The notes under the pieces were generated by a model. It was not told the origin of the DNA. It saw nothing but the letters and a program-made list of their open reading frames with translations, and did not search any database. From positions 1-8,576 of the forward strand of contig DAIDIS010000262.1 of NCBI GenBank assembly GCA_027451785.1: a stretch of DNA of 8,576 nucleotides, in the 5' to 3' direction. This DNA comes from Acidimicrobiales bacterium. GTDB taxonomy: Bacteria; Actinomycetota; Acidimicrobiia; Acidimicrobiales; JAKAVM01. The stretch's first letter is position 1; every line of letters begins with the position of its first letter. Position numbers and translations under genes: made by a program. Of the stretch, positions 1 to 5,252 are shown piece after piece.

Positions 1-438
1 GGTAACTGCGCACTTTATCGGCGAGACGTGACTGAATACCGCTGTATCACGTCCGTCGGCAGCGATCTTCTTCAGCGACCTTCCAACCCTTTGGGCCACC
101 TTCGCCAACGACTCGCCGCCGGGCGGGCTGTAGGCGGCGTCGCCCATCCACTGCAGGCGCATGTCCGGATCCACATCCTGAAGCTTGATCCCTTCCAAGG
201 ATCCATAGGAGACCTCAACCCAATCCGGGTCCACTTCGATTTCGGCCCCTGGGAATGCAAGCGAAGCGCTTTGCCTGGCACGAGCCAAAGGCGACGAGAT
301 TACGCGGCATTCCGAAGGCAACAGTTCCCTGACGGATCGAGCCTGAGCAATCCCGGTTTCAGTCAGGCCGAGGTCGGTTCTACCCAATAGCAACCCGGCC
401 TTGTTTGCTTCAGTCTCACCATGGCGGACCAAATACAC
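1..438 (-). CDS. Histidine phosphatase family protein (phosphoglycerate mutase/CobC-like), C-terminus cut by window edge
   Basis: Phosphohydrolase of the histidine phosphatase superfamily, expected in the cytosol, substrate unknown. Reading from GTG at 438, 146 codons are open to the window edge. The catalytic motif LVRHGET lies at residues 3-9 (phosphorylated His6, Arg5). The second arginine motif SSPLARARQ is at 48-56 (Arg53), the acidic stretch WVEVSYGSLEG at 73-83, and the distal histidine motif FSHVSPIK at 135-142 (His137). About 60 C-terminal residues are missing if the protein has the usual ~200-residue length. The start is uncertain. A CTG at 447 would overlap the upstream TGA and give a typical MSKVYLVRHGE beginning, and GGAAGG lies 11 bases before it. 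The SHVSPIK segment resembles the phosphatase half of mycobacterial RNase H/acid phosphatase fusions (Rv2228c type), but no RNase H domain precedes it here. Family assignment is firm; the substrate is not. Confidence 0.88.
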   Translation of the reverse strand, partial: MYLVRHGETEANKAGLLLGRTDLGLTETGIAQARSVRELLPSECRVISSPLARARQSASLAFPGAEIEVDPDWVEVSYGSLEGIKLQDVDPDMRLQWMGDAAYSPPGGESLAKVAQRVGRSLKKIAADGRDTAVFSHVSPIKCAVT

Positions 439-443
439 CTTGC

Positions 444-1187
444 TCAGGGGACCAGGATCCTTCCGCACTGCTCGCAAAGAACCGGCTTTTCGGGGTCCAT
501 GTGGTGAAGGCGGTCCATCTCAGTTGCCGAGAGCTTCAAGTGACAACCGCCACAAGCTCCGTGGACCACCTCCGCAGCGCCGACGCCCCCCTCGTGTTCC
601 CTGATCGAGTCATACGTCGCCAAGATCGCGGCCGGCACCAATGAAGCCCGTTCAGCCCTGGCCAATTGGAGCTCTGCAACTTGAGCGGCGACTTCAGCTT
701 CCGTAACGGCCAGAGCCGTCTTCAAGCTCGCCAGCTCCTGTGTCAGCTCACTTTGTTTCTCGTCAATTGCTGAGGCCTCCTGATCGAATACCTCCGCCGC
801 TTCCATCAACTCAAGCTCACTATCTTCAAGTTCGCTTTTTTGAGACTTGAGTTGGTCAATCTCGTGGCTCATTGCCTGCAAGTCCTTGGAGGCACTGACA
901 GTTCCGGAATATAAAGCCTTATCGATCTCGGAAATTCGCTTGGAAGTCGAAGCGATCCGCTCCTCCAACTCCTTCATCTTCGTCTCAACGGGAGCACGCC
1001 GACCCGCCAGGTCCGACAAGTCTCCGTCCAAGACAACCAACCGAGTCTGGAGGAGCGATATTGCCTCCTTCTCGGGAGCCTTCTCGATCCGGTAGAGCGC
1101 CTGAACAATCTTCGTGTCAATTTCTTGAAGCCCGATCAGTGCACCGAGTCCACCAGCTTTAGTCTCTTCGGTCACGATGCCAAGCAT
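444..1187 (-). CDS. Coiled-coil C4 zinc-ribbon protein (CdsZ / DUF164 family)
   Basis: A 247-residue protein with a long helical coiled coil (about 20-185, rich in Glu/Lys/Leu/Ala) and a C-terminal zinc ribbon. The ribbon cysteines are Cys212-x2-Cys215 and Cys238-x2-Cys241. The conserved family element LYSGTVSASKDLQAM sits at 92-106, in the turn between the two helix arms. This layout is typical of the bacterial zf-RING_7/DUF164 family (HP0958, CT398 and Rv2229c relatives), which has been linked to nucleic-acid binding and protein-assembly roles; the exact function here is unknown. The ATG at 1187 is the only likely start, but no good Shine-Dalgarno precedes it. An internal GTG five codons in is an alternative. 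The stop overlaps the start region of the histidine phosphatase, so the two are probably co-translated. The PBP gene ends 59 bases upstream on the same strand, so a shared transcript is plausible. Confidence 0.85.
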   Translation of the reverse strand: MLGIVTEETKAGGLGALIGLQEIDTKIVQALYRIEKAPEKEAISLLQTRLVVLDGDLSDLAGRRAPVETKMKELEERIASTSKRISEIDKALYSGTVSASKDLQAMSHEIDQLKSQKSELEDSELELMEAAEVFDQEASAIDEKQSELTQELASLKTALAVTEAEVAAQVAELQLARAERASLVPAAILATYDSIREHEGGVGAAEVVHGACGGCHLKLSATEMDRLHHMDPEKPVLCEQCGRILVP

Positions 1188-1246
1188 ACCGGGATGCGGT
1201 GCCGCTGCGAGACGGTCGTTCTGCCTCTCGATCGCAGGCGCGTTAC

Positions 1247-3463
1247 CTAACCAGCCGGAGGGGAAGTCGGTGTCGGGATGACGGGCACCGTCGTAGTGGT
1301 CGGCGGCAGGGTCGTCGATGTCGTATCAGGTGGTGCCTGAGAGGTGGAAGTGGTGGAGCTACCTCCACCGCCGGGTCCGCCACCGCCGGAGTTACCGGGT
1401 CCTCCACCGCCGGGTCCTCCGGAGTTGCCGTTGCCTGCGGATGTGGACGTTGTCGAAGACGTACTGGAGCCAGACGCATCGGTCGTCGAGGTCGTCGTTG
1501 TGCTCGTGGACTCACCGGCCTGGCTCAACTGACCAAGGAATCCCGCGCTTGGCGGAACCGACGACGGATTCGGGAAGTCTTCGACCGGCTGGTTTTTCAA
1601 AGCCATAAGCATGAAATCCCTCCAGGTGAGGGCCGGCACTCCATTGCCATACATATCGCCATACCCAGGAATCGAAGTCATTCCATCAGCCTCGGACTTG
1701 GGGTCGCCCATCCATACTGCCGTCACTAATTGAGGAACGAAGCCGATGAACCATGCATCACGGTAGTTCTCCCCGGTTCCGGTCTTGCCCGCCGCTGGCC
1801 TTCCGATCGCCGCATCCGTGGCGGTACCGCTGGTGATTACGCCCTCCATGACTTTTGCCGTTTCTCGAGCTGCGTCTTTGGTTGCTGCCTTAACTCCGGG
1901 GGTCGGGCCTTGGTAGAGGACATGGCCTTGAAAATCAGTGACCTTCTCCACAAACATCGGCTTGTGGTAAACGCCGTCGTCGTCAATGGTCGAATAGACG
2001 GAAGCCATCTGCAATGGGGTGATGTCCTCAACCCCGATGCTTAGGTCGGGGTAGGCGTCCAAGTGGTTGGTGACTCCGAGCGCATGGGCAGTGTCAACGA
2101 CACTCTGGAGGCCAATGGACATACCGAGGTGGATATAGGCGCAGTTGATCGAATTGACCAACGCGTCATTCAAACTGACTATGTTGCCGCCTGGACCCTC
2201 GGCATTGAAAATCTGAGTTCCGTTGATATCGCACGGGGCCGTCCCGTCCACAGTCGTGTTAGGGCCGATACCCTTTTGCAAGGCATCCAGCAAAACGATC
2301 GGCTTGAATGTCGATCCGGTTGGTCTCCCCGGGTTCTGACTGGCTCCACCATATCCCGTCGCCACGTCATAGCCGTTCACCGTGTCAGGGTTGCCTGATT
2401 CGATCGCTCTGACATAGCCGTTCTTGGGATCCATCACGACCATGGCAACCGTGTAGCGATTATGTGTGTTGGGGAGGTTATCGGCAACCGCCTTGTCCGC
2501 ATCGGACTGAAGCGTTGCGTCGAAAGAAGTGTAGATCTTGAGGCCACCCTTGAAGATGGCGTTGTCGCGCTGAGTGCCAAGTGCACTGAACTCAGGGTCG
2601 TGCTCCAGGTTGTACTGGACTGCAGTGATGAATGGGTTTTGAGGCTTGGTGGCCGGAGGGTTGACGGTGGTCGGGAGCGGAGCAGCTCCGGAAATCTTCG
2701 CAGCCGAGGCTGAGAGGTCATGGTATTGGACCATCTGGCTCAGGACTTCCTGGCGGCGATTCTTCGCATTGATCGGGTTAGCCAGCGGGTCGTAAAGGGT
2801 AGGGTTCCTGATCAGCCCCGCGAGCAATGCCGCCTGAGCCGCAGTCACCTGGCTCAGCGGTTCATTGAAATAGACGTGTACCGCGGCATCGACCCCATAG
2901 GCACCACGCCCGAAGTAGACCGAATTGAGGTAACGCTCCAGAATCTGTTTCTTGGTCATGATGTTCGAGATTCGGTATGAGTCGATCAATTCGGTGATCT
3001 TGCGGGAGATCGTGCGCTGTGGCGTCAGCACCTCGTTCTTGACCACCTGTTGAGTGATGGTCGAGCCGCCCTGAAGTGAGCCGGAGTGAAGGATGTCGTT
3101 CTCGGCCGCACGTGCAATCGACCTGACATCGATTGGACCGTGGACAAAATAATTATGGTCCTCGGCGTCCAAGACTGCGTGCTCCAAGACCGGCGGGACT
3201 TTAGAAAGCGGCACCGGGTTGGTGTAGTCGGCGTCCGAGAAAGTGCCGATCAAATTCCCATGATCGTCAAAGACCTGAGAGGGTAATGCTTCCGGCCTAA
3301 CAATGAGGGGCTGCATCGGAACCTTCGCGCCAATTGCCGATATGGCGAACGAAGCCACCGGAACCGCGACGGCAACGACTATTGCGGATACCAACCCCGC
3401 CACAATGACGGTCCTGAGCGATCGGAAGAGCTTTTTCACGCGACCCCAAGAGATTAGCCGCAA
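1247..3463 (-). CDS. Class A penicillin-binding protein (bifunctional transglycosylase/transpeptidase)
   Basis: Polymerises and cross-links peptidoglycan outside the membrane. Residues 1-19 are a short basic cytoplasmic tail and about 19-45 an uncleaved membrane anchor. The GT51 glycosyltransferase domain (about 55-230) shows the catalytic motif AEDHNYFVHGPID with Glu101, then GGSTITQQ (132-139), RKITEL with Glu158, and LNSVYFGRGAYG (179-190). The transpeptidase domain carries SxxK as STFK (Ser384, Lys387), SxN as SIN (438-440) and KTGTG (560-564). All catalytic residues are present, so it should be active on both counts. From about 650 to the end the chain is a Ser/Thr/Gly/Pro tail. The first codon used here is TTG at 3463. 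A GTG at 3439 (MKKLFRSL...) is an equally good or better start, since neither has a clear ribosome binding site. The closest family is PonA/PBP1a of Actinobacteria. No PASTA domain is visible. Confidence 0.95.
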   Translation of the reverse strand: MRLISWGRVKKLFRSLRTVIVAGLVSAIVVAVAVPVASFAISAIGAKVPMQPLIVRPEALPSQVFDDHGNLIGTFSDADYTNPVPLSKVPPVLEHAVLDAEDHNYFVHGPIDVRSIARAAENDILHSGSLQGGSTITQQVVKNEVLTPQRTISRKITELIDSYRISNIMTKKQILERYLNSVYFGRGAYGVDAAVHVYFNEPLSQVTAAQAALLAGLIRNPTLYDPLANPINAKNRRQEVLSQMVQYHDLSASAAKISGAAPLPTTVNPPATKPQNPFITAVQYNLEHDPEFSALGTQRDNAIFKGGLKIYTSFDATLQSDADKAVADNLPNTHNRYTVAMVVMDPKNGYVRAIESGNPDTVNGYDVATGYGGASQNPGRPTGSTFKPIVLLDALQKGIGPNTTVDGTAPCDINGTQIFNAEGPGGNIVSLNDALVNSINCAYIHLGMSIGLQSVVDTAHALGVTNHLDAYPDLSIGVEDITPLQMASVYSTIDDDGVYHKPMFVEKVTDFQGHVLYQGPTPGVKAATKDAARETAKVMEGVITSGTATDAAIGRPAAGKTGTGENYRDAWFIGFVPQLVTAVWMGDPKSEADGMTSIPGYGDMYGNGVPALTWRDFMLMALKNQPVEDFPNPSSVPPSAGFLGQLSQAGESTSTTTTSTTDASGSSTSSTTSTSAGNGNSGGPGGGGPGNSGGGGPGGGGSSTTSTSQAPPDTTSTTLPPTTTTVPVIPTPTSPPAG
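1250..1513 (-). repeat. Low-complexity C-terminal tail of the PBP, with Gly/Pro-rich internal repeat
   Basis: The last ~88 codons of the penicillin-binding protein (residues 651-738) are almost only Ser, Thr, Gly, Pro, Ala, Asn and Val. A Thr/Ser block comes first. Next is a Gly-rich block at about residues 681-702 (roughly 1358-1423), where the pattern NSGG-PGGGG occurs twice, then a Thr/Pro block. The DNA of the Gly block is built of near-repeats of ccaccgccgg and gggtcctcc. Such tails are common on extracytoplasmic actinobacterial PBPs and probably act as a flexible wall-spanning extension. Length variation between strains is likely here. Confidence 0.75.
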
Positions 3464-3532
3464 TCCGTCAACGAATAAGGGCGCACTCGCACTTCAAGAG
3501 GGAATTTTTGAGAAGCTGCCTTGGGGGCCTCT

Positions 3533-3556
3533 CGGCGGTCGATCCGGCTGTCGATC
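3533..3556. repeat. Two-copy 12-bp tandem repeat upstream of the PBP gene
   Basis: CGGCGGTCGATC at 3533-3544 is followed directly by CGGCTGTCGATC at 3545-3556, identical at 11 of 12 positions. It lies 70-93 bp upstream of the PBP start. It could be a binding site or simple slippage; nothing else in the sequence decides between these. Confidence 0.5.
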
Positions 3557-3616
3557 AAGCAGGCGGGTTATGGTCTCTCAGCCAGGTCGCTCGCCACACT
3601 GTCGATTCGCCCAGGT

Positions 3617-3656
3617 GGCGCTAGGCGCTAGGCGCTAGGCGCTAGGCGCTAGGCGC
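3617..3656. repeat. Perfect heptanucleotide tandem repeat (GGCGCTA)5.7
   Basis: Five exact copies of GGCGCTA (3617-3623, 3624-3630, 3631-3637, 3638-3644, 3645-3651) are followed by a partial GGCGC ending at 3656. The array lies between the 3' end of the membrane-protein gene and the upstream region of the PBP gene, so it interrupts no recognised coding frame. Each junction creates CTAG, a tetramer that is rare in most bacterial genomes, and each unit contains the palindrome GCGC. Perfect copies imply recent expansion by slippage. It resembles in style the heptameric STRR repeats known from cyanobacteria, but the unit is not one I recognise. Confidence 0.95.
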
Positions 3657-3682
3657 AGATTTATTACGCCCAGCTAGCCAAT

Positions 3683-4204
3683 TTATGCTGCGTTGTCGGC
3701 TACGGACTCCGGCTCAATCGGCATTATGCGTGCCTTGCCCGGCCAGCGCTGGACCAATTTCCATTGGCGACCGAAGCGATAGGAAAAGTGGGGGTTGCTG
3801 GCCCTCAGATTCTCGTTGAAACCGTCGAGCCCCTTCCAGACACCGGCAACGAAAGCCGTCCCTTCACCTGTCTCGTAAACCTGAAAGCTGCCGCTGAACT
3901 TTGCGGGACGAGCGTGGCGCAGCTCAGAGATAGGCACGACACCCCGCCGAAGAGGCGAGCGCCAATGAACTTCACCGTTCTTGGATTTCAACTCCAAAGA
4001 GACCCGGCCAAGGATCCAATAGGTGTTCCAGAAGAACCCAAAAGCCGGAAACACCGGCCAAATCACCTTCCATGAAGGGTAATTAATGACCGCCTTGTGA
4101 ATAGCCAGCACCATAGAGACCGCCAGAAGTCCGTAGGCAAGGCAGATTTGAACTGGGTAAAAGCGGTATAGCTTGTAAGAAGTTTCTGCCCCAGCGTGCC
4201 GCAT
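3683..4204 (-). CDS. Unrecognised small membrane protein with two N-terminal helices
   Basis: A 173-residue protein I cannot assign to a named family. Two hydrophobic helices are visible, at about 17-38 and 47-65, joined by a short loop (NYPSWK). The remaining ~105 residues are soluble and rich in beta-forming residues: SLELKSKNGEVHWRSPLRRGVVPISEL at 69-95 and a basic, aromatic part around 138-160. Two helices followed by a small beta domain opening with 'leLksknGevhW' suggest a membrane-anchored PH-like domain, but this is only an inference from layout. The ATG at 4204 fits a promoter whose start site would fall on the start codon, and no Shine-Dalgarno is present. It is flanked on both sides by same-strand genes separated by clear gaps, so it is probably transcribed from its own promoter. 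Confidence 0.7.
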   Translation of the reverse strand: MRHAGAETSYKLYRFYPVQICLAYGLLAVSMVLAIHKAVINYPSWKVIWPVFPAFGFFWNTYWILGRVSLELKSKNGEVHWRSPLRRGVVPISELRHARPAKFSGSFQVYETGEGTAFVAGVWKGLDGFNENLRASNPHFSYRFGRQWKLVQRWPGKARIMPIEPESVADNAA

Positions 4205-4239
4205 ACAACAATTATGAATTACCGGGACCAGGAAGCCAA
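4205..4239 (-). promoter_or_regulatory. Near-consensus promoter, apparently leaderless, for the membrane-protein gene
   Basis: Reading the minus strand, TTGGCT (4239-4234) and CATAAT (4216-4211) are separated by exactly 17 bases. Only six bases (TGTTGT) separate the -10 box from the ATG at 4204. Transcription starting about seven bases below the -10 would therefore begin at the A of the start codon. No ribosome binding site is present, which agrees with a leaderless mRNA, a common arrangement in Actinobacteria. This is prediction from sequence only. Confidence 0.5.
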
Positions 4240-4268
4240 AGACGCGGCACTTTCCTGACAGCCGCTCT

Positions 4269-4324
4269 CCTAGCCGGACTTGGAATAGGCAGCCACGGGC
4301 CTAGCCGGACTTGGAATAGGCAGC
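4269..4324. repeat. Exact 25-bp direct repeat duplicating the 3' end of gntR
   Basis: The 25 bases at 4300-4324 recur without mismatch at 4269-4293, separated by six bases (31-bp period). The copy at 4300-4324 encodes the last residues of the GntR protein (AAYSKSG) and its TAG stop at 4303-4301. The second copy lies just beyond the stop, outside the gene. The period is not a multiple of three. A recent local duplication of the gene end is the simplest reading. Neither copy forms a strong hairpin, so I do not call it a terminator. Confidence 0.95.
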
Positions 4325-5068
4325 TTTGGACGTGAACTCCGCAGCCACCGAGAACCGGTCTCCTCGAACGATGGTCTTACGCCACTCAACGGCTACGTCG
4401 CCCGACCGGGAAACTCTTTCGATCGACAGGGCTGCCGCGTCACTATCAACTGCCAGGAGAACTCGGTCCACATTTGAGGGAACTACTGCCCGGATTATCT
4501 CGTTTCCCGAATCAAGGGTTACTCCGGCCAATCGAGCCAGCACGTCATAAAAGCCCGAACGCGTGAAGTCGGCATCCAACAGCTCTCGCCCGATATTCGC
4601 AGGCACCCAGATCCTGTCGACTGCAAGAGGCTCCTCCTCCACAATCCTGATCCGCTCAAGGTGGAAAAGCTCTGATCTGGGCTCCAATCCCAGTTGAGCC
4701 GCTGCGATCGCGTCCACTCGGATGTCCATCGCTCGTACTTCGCTTCGCTGATCCAAACCGTTGGACTCGACAGACGAAAAGAGGCTGTAAAGGGACCCCA
4801 AGTTTTGCGTGATCGGAGGGGCTCCCCCGACGCGAGGCTTCCGCCCTCTCTCGGCTATGACCATGCCTTCGGACCTGAGTCGCCTCAGGGCTTCCCGAAC
4901 CGTATTGCGGCTAACCCCGTACTGAGCTGCAATCGCGTGCTCGCCCGGGAATTCGCGCTCGAACTCGCCACTTTCGAGTTGTCGGAGCAGGATTTCATGC
5001 AGCTGAGCCCACAAGGGAGTAGGGCTTTTGCGATCGAGACCTTCGATTTCGCTCACTTGGCCTTGCAT
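4301..5068 (-). CDS. GntR/HutC-family transcriptional regulator (winged helix plus UTRA domain)
   Basis: A 255-residue ligand-responsive DNA-binding protein. The N-terminal winged helix (about 17-80) begins with PLWAQLHEILLRQLESGEF, continues through FPGEHAIAAQYGVSRNTVREALRRL, where the recognition helix is near 53-64, and ends with the wing at 68-80. The effector-binding UTRA domain spans about 95-247. It shows LFHLERIRIVEEEPLAVDRIWVP (134-156) and the closing VEWRKTIVRGDRFSVAAEF (227-245), both typical of the HutC subfamily. The length is usual for the family. The gene is divergent from a drug exporter and a methyltransferase, which are its likely targets, and a palindrome inside its own promoter suggests autorepression. 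The ATG at 5068 lies 8 bases below the -10 box, so the message is probably leaderless. The effector cannot be told from sequence. Confidence 0.93.
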   Translation of the reverse strand: MQGQVSEIEGLDRKSPTPLWAQLHEILLRQLESGEFEREFPGEHAIAAQYGVSRNTVREALRRLRSEGMVIAERGRKPRVGGAPPITQNLGSLYSLFSSVESNGLDQRSEVRAMDIRVDAIAAAQLGLEPRSELFHLERIRIVEEEPLAVDRIWVPANIGRELLDADFTRSGFYDVLARLAGVTLDSGNEIIRAVVPSNVDRVLLAVDSDAAALSIERVSRSGDVAVEWRKTIVRGDRFSVAAEFTSKAAYSKSG

Positions 5069-5105
5069 TTGATTAAAATATACCTACATTGGTATGTTCG
5101 GTCAA
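5069..5105 (-). promoter_or_regulatory. gntR promoter, leaderless
   Basis: On the minus strand TTGACC (5105-5100) and TATATT (5082-5077) are 17 bases apart, an almost ideal sigma-70-type pair (five of six matches each). Eight bases (TTAATCAA) separate the -10 box from the ATG at 5068, so the transcript should have a leader of zero to two bases. No ribosome binding site is present. Confidence 0.65.
5080..5095. promoter_or_regulatory. Candidate GntR operator palindrome ATACC-N6-GGTAT
   Basis: The perfect 5-bp arms ATACC (5080-5084) and GGTAT (5091-5095) flank TACATT. The element overlaps the last four bases of the gntR -10 box and lies in its spacer, where a bound dimer would block RNA polymerase. 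Size and symmetry fit a GntR/HutC dimer site. Assignment to this GntR protein is inferred from position, not from a matched consensus. Confidence 0.5.
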
Positions 5106-5173
5106 TTGATAAAAGTCGGGTTTAGCGGGCACAGTTGGGCTATTCCGCTCGATCGACCCCGATCGAAGTTGCT

Positions 5174-5208
5174 ATCTCCGTCAATGGTGTTTCCATCTCC
5201 GCCAATGG
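5174..5208. promoter_or_regulatory. 14-bp motif ATCTCCGYCAATGG repeated at 21-bp spacing
   Basis: ATCTCCGTCAATGG (5174-5187) and ATCTCCGCCAATGG (5195-5208) differ at one base and are offset by exactly 21 bp, two turns of B-DNA, so both present the same face. They lie 45-79 bp upstream of the exporter start. This is the usual geometry for an activator or repressor binding in tandem. I do not recognise the motif. A remnant of a repeated coding stretch is possible, because 21 bp is seven codons. Confidence 0.45.
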
Positions 5209-5217
5209 GAAGTATCG

Positions 5218-5232
5218 CCTTGATCGGCAAGG
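5218..5232. promoter_or_regulatory. Inverted repeat CCTTG-N5-CAAGG upstream of the exporter
   Basis: Perfect 5-bp arms at 5218-5222 and 5228-5232 flank ATCGG. The element ends 20 bp before the exporter ATG, close to where a promoter or leader would be. It may be an operator or a small leader hairpin. I found no convincing -35/-10 pair for the exporter, so its exact role is open. Confidence 0.3.
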
Positions 5233-5252
5233 TAGCGTAAGGCAAGTCGAAT

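Larger units (their letters stand above)
3464..3682. other. Intergenic region between the membrane-protein gene end and the PBP start
   Basis: This 219-bp stretch must hold the PBP promoter and the end of the upstream transcript. Besides the 12-bp and 7-bp tandem repeats I find no convincing -35/-10 pair and no terminator. The only stem near the upstream stop is a 4-bp GGCG/CGCC pair with an 11-base loop and no T run. No plausible gene lies here on either strand. Confidence 0.6.

Noticed and set aside
1199..1729. A 176-codon open frame opposite the PBP tail
   Set aside because: Arg/Gly/Ser-rich sequence arising from the complement of the low-complexity tail; no domain and no ribosome site.
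3303..3638. A 111-codon plus-strand frame across the PBP start and intergenic region
   Set aside because: Half of it is antisense to the PBP membrane anchor, and it shows no protein-like features.
3652..3670. Possible terminator hairpin GGCG-N11-CGCC after the membrane-protein gene
   Set aside because: Only four base pairs, a long loop and no T run.
4694..5125. A 143-codon open frame opposite gntR
   Set aside because: Antisense to a well-supported regulator and running through its promoter; no family features.
5148..5166. GATCGA repeated 10 bp apart in the gntR/exporter gap
   Set aside because: A short, common G+C-rich hexamer without symmetry or further copies in the gap.
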